Below, piece by piece: positions 59,212 to 64,000 of a stretch of 64,000 bases of DNA. Within the stretch, counting starts at the first letter, position 1. Each line of letters begins with the position of its first letter. The notes beneath the pieces were generated by a model that worked only from the letters and a program-made list of their open reading frames with translations, was not told the DNA's origin and did not search any database. Source of the stretch: Serendipita indica DSM 11827 (taxonomy: Eukaryota; Basidiomycota; Agaricomycetes; Sebacinales; Serendipitaceae); the NCBI GenBank assembly GCA_910890315.1, contig CAJVGD010000001.1:372001-436000 (forward strand), written 5' to 3'. Made by a program: the position numbers and the translations under genes.

Positions 59212-60896
59212 TTATTCCATCGCAAGCGATTCAAAGGCATCATTGAGGACTTGAATAGCTCGCTCGCAATCCTCTTCAGAGACGTACAGAGGTGCCGGGG
59301 CAAGTCGTATCACGTCCGGGTTCCGCTCGTCTCCAACGACCCCGTATGCCTTGAGGTGCTCCTGAATCTTTTGCATGGTACCGGAGCGACTCGGTAAGAA
59401 GAGTACAGAGAGTTGTGCACCTCGAGACTCTATCTCTGCGGGTGTGATGATGGTCATGCAAGGCTTTGTCGCCCCGTGAGCTCGTTCAACCGGAATATAG
59501 TGCTTGGACGAGCGAATACCGTCTTCCAAGGTCTTTGTCAGGGCCACTGATTGTTTCCTTAGGGCATCCAACCCTCCCGCGGCCTGAAAAACCTCTAAGC
59601 TTCCTAGAAGCGAGACTGTCGAAAGCACTCCTGGATTGGACTGCTGGAAGCCCTGGGCTCCCTTGATCGGGGAGAACGTAGAGGGCATCTGAAACCTAGT
59701 ACGGGGATCGTGACCCCACCATCCTGCTTGACTACGGGCCAACTCAGCGACTTGCCGAGGTATACGACGAAGAGGGACTCACGAAGGCGGGAGTTTGTCG
59801 TGCCACTTTTGATGGACAAACAGGCCACCTATGCTACCTGGTCCCGCGTTGAGGTACTTGTATGAGCACCAAACGGCAAAATCTACGCCCCAGTCATGGA
59901 GGCGAAGAGGAACGTTGCCAATGGCATGGGCCAAGTCCCACCCAACAAGAGCGCCCTACGTACACACTCGGGGTTATTCAACGAGTAGCGAAATCGTGGC
60001 GGGAGGAACGGGAAAAGTTCTGTCAATCGGCGGAGGACTTGCCATATCGTGTCCCGCTTCCGTTATTTTCCTCATCGGGAACCATTGACCAGTGTAGTAT
60101 TGGACGCCACTGAAAAGTACCAATGCCGTCTCTTTTCCGTGCTGCCGAATAGTGTCGAGAATATCCGACTCACGCAGCGTGAATTCGCCAGACCTTGGCC
60201 AAACCTCGATGATGGCCGACTTGGGTTCAAAACCGTGGGATTGGGCCTGGGAAGCGAAAGCATACTATCAATCGGAAGACAGAGTGTTTCAGTAGAGTTG
60301 AGATGGGCAACGTGTACGGTACCTGGTCCGAGGGGAACGCCCGAGCCTCGCAAATAATTTTGTAGCGGTCTTTGGTCGGCTTGTAAAAACTGTTCATCAT
60401 AAGGTGCAGGTTTGCGGTCAGAGTTCCCATGCATGCGACTTCGACAGGGTCGGCTCCTGTACGCATTGTCAAAGATGCATCCTCTGGGCTCGTTTGATGG
60501 TTGCGTACCAACCAAAGAGGCAAGTAGAGGGTTAACATGGTCGGTTATGTCCTTCCAGTTGCGGTCATGAGGATGGTCAAAGTGGCCCTCTACAGCCCTG
60601 ACAACTTGAAGTCAAAGGCCTGCGGCGCGCACAGAATTGAGAGAGTGGAGTATTGGTCTCGCTGGTTACCTCTTCCCCCATACGTCAAGCTCTTCGGATA
60701 TAAGTTGTTTAGTCCTTTTTGGCAACAGTCCGAGCGAATTGCCACACAGATAGACGCAGGGCTTTGATGCTGCGGCAAAAAACTGATAAGAGCCTTGAAC
60801 GGATCGGAAGTAAAGAAGTTATGTACCATCTTCTGGAGATAGTTTTGATGCGCCAATATCCAAGTTTAGAGGAATCACAAAGTCGTCCTTATTCAT
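59212..60896 (-). CDS. BNA5: Kynureninase (PLP enzyme)
   Basis: It cleaves 3-hydroxykynurenine to 3-hydroxyanthranilate (and kynurenine to anthranilate). ATG at 60896 gives '[20 protein letters not shown]'. After a 43-base intron it reads '[19 protein letters not shown]', the substrate-pocket motif. '[20 protein letters not shown]' and '[20 protein letters not shown]' follow. The PLP lysine is in '[20 protein letters not shown]'. The C-terminal part is '[20 protein letters not shown]', '[20 protein letters not shown]', and the end '[11 protein letters not shown]' is at 59212. The length of about 470 residues is normal. It shares a divergent promoter with kynurenine 3-monooxygenase. Confidence 0.94.
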
Positions 60897-61008
60897 GACG
60901 TCCAAGATGGCAAGGTTCAACTTGGATCCTTACAAATACGATCGACGTCTCGTTGAACCTTGACTTTGGACTAAGTTATCAAAGAAATCTCTGTATTTTG
61001 TCTCCTAG
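60897..61008. promoter_or_regulatory. Divergent promoter kynureninase / kynurenine 3-monooxygenase
   Basis: This 112-base segment is the only space between the start codons of two consecutive pathway genes, so a common regulator could act on both. It is A/T-richer than the flanking coding sequence on its right side. No palindrome of operator size is obvious by eye. Confidence 0.5.
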
Positions 61009-62787
61009 ATGCCGCGAACGGCCGTTGTTGTTGGCGCTGGGCCCGTGGGATGTCTAGCCGCTCTTGCGCTACGCAACGCCGGCTGGACAGTGACCGTATA
61101 TGATGCCCGTCCTGGTCAGTACTGTCGAATAAAAGCTTTTCTATTGTGTCTGATACACATTAGACATGCGTCTCCCTGAAAATAAGAGCCAACTGTCGCA
61201 ACGCTCGATCAATTTGGCCATTTCCGCCAGAGGTATCACCGCCTTGCATTCGGTGAACCCAAAGTTTGCAGAAAGATTCCTGGATACGGCAATTCCTATG
61301 CGCGGGAGAATGATCCATCCCGTTCACGGAAGAGAAGAAAGCCAACTGTACGACCTGAATGGGCAGGTATGTCCGAATAGCTTACGATAGCCTCCGGTAT
61401 TGATCTCTGCAACAAAAGTGCATCAACTCGATTGACAGGGCACTTCTCAACGAGGACTTGCTCAACCAACTGACAGCCGCATCTGTGCCTATAGTCTTCC
61501 GCCACAAGCTGCTTCATGCAGACTTTGATCACAAGACGTTGACATTCTACTCCGAATCTGATCAAAAGGACGTGCGTGTACGTTACGACTTTTGCATCGG
61601 GGCAGATGGCTGCTATTCAGCGGTCCGCCGACAGCTGATGCGGGTAGTCCGGTACGTGTGCCATCGGTAGAGGTTTCTTCGAGATTAATCTGTCTCACAG
61701 AATGAACTACCAGCAAGAATACATCCCTCATGAATACATTGAGCTCCGAATTCCTGCTGGAAAGGGACCCTCCGGGGAGGATACGTTTCGACTAGACCCA
61801 AATCACCTGCATATCTGGCCACGGCATTCTTTCATGCTTATTGCATTGCCTAACAAGGTTGAAAAGCCCTCAATTTACACAAACTGCTGTTGATATCCAT
61901 ACAGGACAAAACATTCACTTCGACCCTCTTTGCACCCACGGCAGAATTTGAAAGATTTCGCGACGACAAAATGTTTATATCGTGGTTCCGGACACACTTT
62001 CCGGATGCTCTCGATTTGGTTGGCGAAGATCGGCTGCTACACGACTACAAGCACAATCCGAGAAGCGCTCTGATTCACATCAAGGTTAGTGCGTTTCCAC
62101 GGAGCTAGGCTGGGCCTGCTAAAACCCCCCGGAATAGACCCGACCGTATCACTACAAGGACAATGTCATCCTCTTGGGTGATGCTGCCCATGCCATGGTG
62201 CCCTTTTACGGCCAGGGGCTCAACTGTGGACTGGAAGACGTCCGCGTTCTCCACGTGCTACTAGAGAAGCACAGGGTCGACCCTGAAAATATGGTCCCGG
62301 ACGGACAAGTCGATGACAACCTTTCTCGCGCTTTGCAAGAATACACCGACTCGCGACACGAAGACTTGGATGCAATTTGCGACCTTGCCATGGCAAACTA
62401 GTGCGTCGGTTGATTGATTTCTCCTTGGTTCACCCATCTCACCCCTTGTCGTCTAGTGAGGAGATGAGGCATGCAGTGACAACGCCCATGTATCGGCTGC
62501 GAAAGACGCTCGATGGGCTACTATCGAGGTGGACGCCGTTCCTCCCGTTCCAATCCTTTTTCCCATACCTGTCGTCGAACACGTTTGAACCGACGCCGAA
62601 CGGCTGGCTCGCACTGTATACGATGGTCACCTTTCGACCGGATATACGCTACTCTGAAGTGCGACGAAAGGCAAAACGGCAAGATTACCTTCTTTCCATG
62701 TTTGCTTGGAGCGGGATCGCAACCACGGCCGGTGTCGGCTCGTTGGCCGTCGGTTTGCAGTTATGGGCACGGTGGAGACGGTGCTGA
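61009..62787 (+). CDS. BNA4: Kynurenine 3-monooxygenase
   Basis: This FAD enzyme hydroxylates kynurenine at the outer mitochondrial membrane. ATG at 61009 gives '[20 protein letters not shown]' (GxGxxG, FAD site). Then come '[19 protein letters not shown]', '[16 protein letters not shown]' (DG motif), '[18 protein letters not shown]', '[20 protein letters not shown]' and the second FAD motif '[20 protein letters not shown]'. The C-terminal part has '[20 protein letters not shown]' and a final hydrophobic helix '[19 protein letters not shown]' that anchors the enzyme. The stop is at 62787. Four or five introns of about 45-55 bases. Everything expected is present, including the C-terminal anchor. 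Confidence 0.95.
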
Positions 62788-63176
62788 TGGTATACGTCAT
62801 TATCCATTTACGTGGCTCATCAAAAGTGAAAGGCAACGTGCATTGAGCCCGATTCGAATACAAGAGGAGTTGTATCAAATCTGTACCGTTGAGAGCAATG
62901 ACACAGTCAAAAGTGAGTGGGAGAAGAGAATGACCGGAGGGGGGAAAGAAACAGGATACAGAACGAGACGATGTCCGATGTTTTGAGAAGGCGTTCATTG
63001 CTGTTTCGTTGCTTTGAGAATATGTACAGATCCATCGGAGAATGGCGTGCTGAAAAGTTGGCATGCTGTTTCGGGAGCTTGCAAACTTGTGGGATGACAT
63101 GACCGGATGTTCCCACGGGGGGTTTTCAACACGCCACTGGACGGAGTGTCTGTGTGTGTGATGACGCAGAGGGAGC
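62788..63176. other. Convergent 3' region, no gene seen
   Basis: This stretch of 389 bases lies between the stops of the monooxygenase and the AT-hook gene. It contains a short TG run near 63150. Open frames in it are antisense shadows. It holds both 3' untranslated regions. Confidence 0.45.
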
Positions 63177-63746
63177 TCAAGCGACCGGGGCAGGCTGAGC
63201 TTCGAGCGTCGGAGCAATGACTGGAGCCTCTTCGTCTGTCTTTGGCTTTTTGCGCGGACGACCACGCTTTGCGGGTGGACGATTCTTCTTTGCCTCTTCT
63301 GCGGCTAGCTCTTCGGGAGTCTTGATCTGGTTTGAAAGCAATGTTAGAACACGTCTGAGAACAGATGGGACGGGGCGCAACATGCCTTTTTGGGACGTCC
63401 CCTACCACGTTTGACTGGCGGGGCTGGGGCGTCTCCGGAGACGGGAGCAGCGGGGTCTACTGGAACACTGTCGGTAGCAGGAGCGGGCGCATCTGCACCG
63501 TCTGGTTTCTTGCCAGTGCTTGCTGGTCGTCCACGCTTGCGTTTCTGGGCGTCGGCGGAGACGACTGGGAGTGCAAACGAGTCGAAAGGAGTGAAAACCA
63601 AGTCCAAACGACGAGTAGACGGTCAGTCTTTACACCACTGGCAACGGGCGGGTCCACATACGCGCTGGATCAACGAGCTGGTCGTTAGCATCGATATCCT
63701 CATCATCAGACTCTCTGCTGCGCTTTGCAGGCGGGACAGTCGCCAT
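63177..63746 (-). CDS. HMGA-like AT-hook protein with three hooks
   Basis: This is a small chromatin protein that should bind the minor groove of A/T-rich DNA. ATG at 63746 gives 'MATVPPAKRSRESDDEDIDA'. Three AT-hooks follow: 'QKRKRGRPASTG', 'VKRGRGRPKK' and 'AKRGRPRKKPK', all with the RGRP core. The linker is rich in Ala, Pro, Asp and Val. The tail reads 'APVIAPTLEAQPAPVA' and stops at 63177. Two introns are needed. The second (63327-63385) appears to use a GC donor (AAG|gcatgt), which keeps the frame into 'IKTPEELAAEE'. The protein has about 130 residues and no other domain, like mammalian HMGA proteins in layout. Confidence 0.82.
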
Positions 63747-64000
63747 TCTTCGTACAAAAGGCCCAGTGGTGGCGGGGGAGAAGGAGCGGCGAGCACGGTC
63801 CCCTCTGGAAATTCGGGGGGCCTTTTATGGGTTGAAACACCTTTACGCTATTTGTGGCTTATTTTCTGCAATTAACATTCAGTCTCCTGATTATTCCGCC
63901 GTTATCGAGACGTCCCCTTGGAACGGCTCCCGCGCCTCGAGCGGCCCCTTGAAAATTCCCAATAATTGCCGACGGCTTTCTGGAAATTTTCTCAGCATTT

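Noticed and set aside
63140-63165. TG microrepeat
   Set aside because: About five units, below the length of a useful microsatellite.

Overview
This is gene-dense nuclear DNA from a filamentous basidiomycete fungus. The signs are many short introns (about 40 to 60 bases, GT-AG, a few GC-AG), genes on both strands with very small gaps, and fungal families such as a Zn2Cys6 regulator, YTP1, SUR7/PalI, SSO-type syntaxins and GSI-like glutamine synthetase. A decayed gene resembling DUF7770 hints at Ceratobasidiaceae (Rhizoctonia), but that placement is inference. I see no rRNA, tRNA, CRISPR array, transposon or virus-derived element.

Layout. 1-16 kb: the 3' end of a NEDD1-like gene, an ADGF-type adenosine deaminase, a Zn2Cys6 transcription factor, a SAC/hSac2 phosphoinositide phosphatase, a YTP1 membrane protein and the TFIIH helicase XPB. 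16-21 kb: the branchpoint-binding protein BBP/SF1, an ACOT9-type acyl-CoA thioesterase and an unknown basic-tailed protein. 21-33 kb, all on the minus strand: an M50B-like membrane metalloprotease, a CorA-like transporter, a casein kinase 1, SRP9 and a JmjC/zinc/coiled-coil protein. 33-42 kb: a broken DUF7770-like gene, a LEA2-fold membrane protein, the mRNA guanylyltransferase CEG1, a glutamine synthetase, a second CorA-like gene and a tiny AN1 zinc-finger gene. 42-53 kb: two tandem syntaxins, argininosuccinate lyase, an AIG1/FAR-17a protein, NOP2, FUN14 and a SUR7/PalI protein. 53-64 kb: a disordered Ala/Glu/Lys-rich protein, eIF2B-epsilon, a DMAC1-like protein, three kynurenine-pathway genes and an AT-hook protein.

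The strongest functional grouping is at 58.3-62.8 kb. Kynurenine formamidase, kynureninase and kynurenine 3-monooxygenase sit side by side: the first two converge with two bases between their stop codons, and the last two diverge from a 112-base shared promoter. Together they carry three steps from formylkynurenine towards 3-hydroxyanthranilate and NAD. Most other neighbours are housekeeping genes without an obvious shared pathway, arranged as tight divergent or convergent pairs.

Other points of interest are a second syntaxin whose SNARE centre reads Asp where Gln is expected, two CorA-like paralogues with GIN instead of GMN, and an apparent frame break in the formamidase gene. Gene boundaries and introns were read by eye from frames and splice signals, so internal exon edges not quoted explicitly are approximate.
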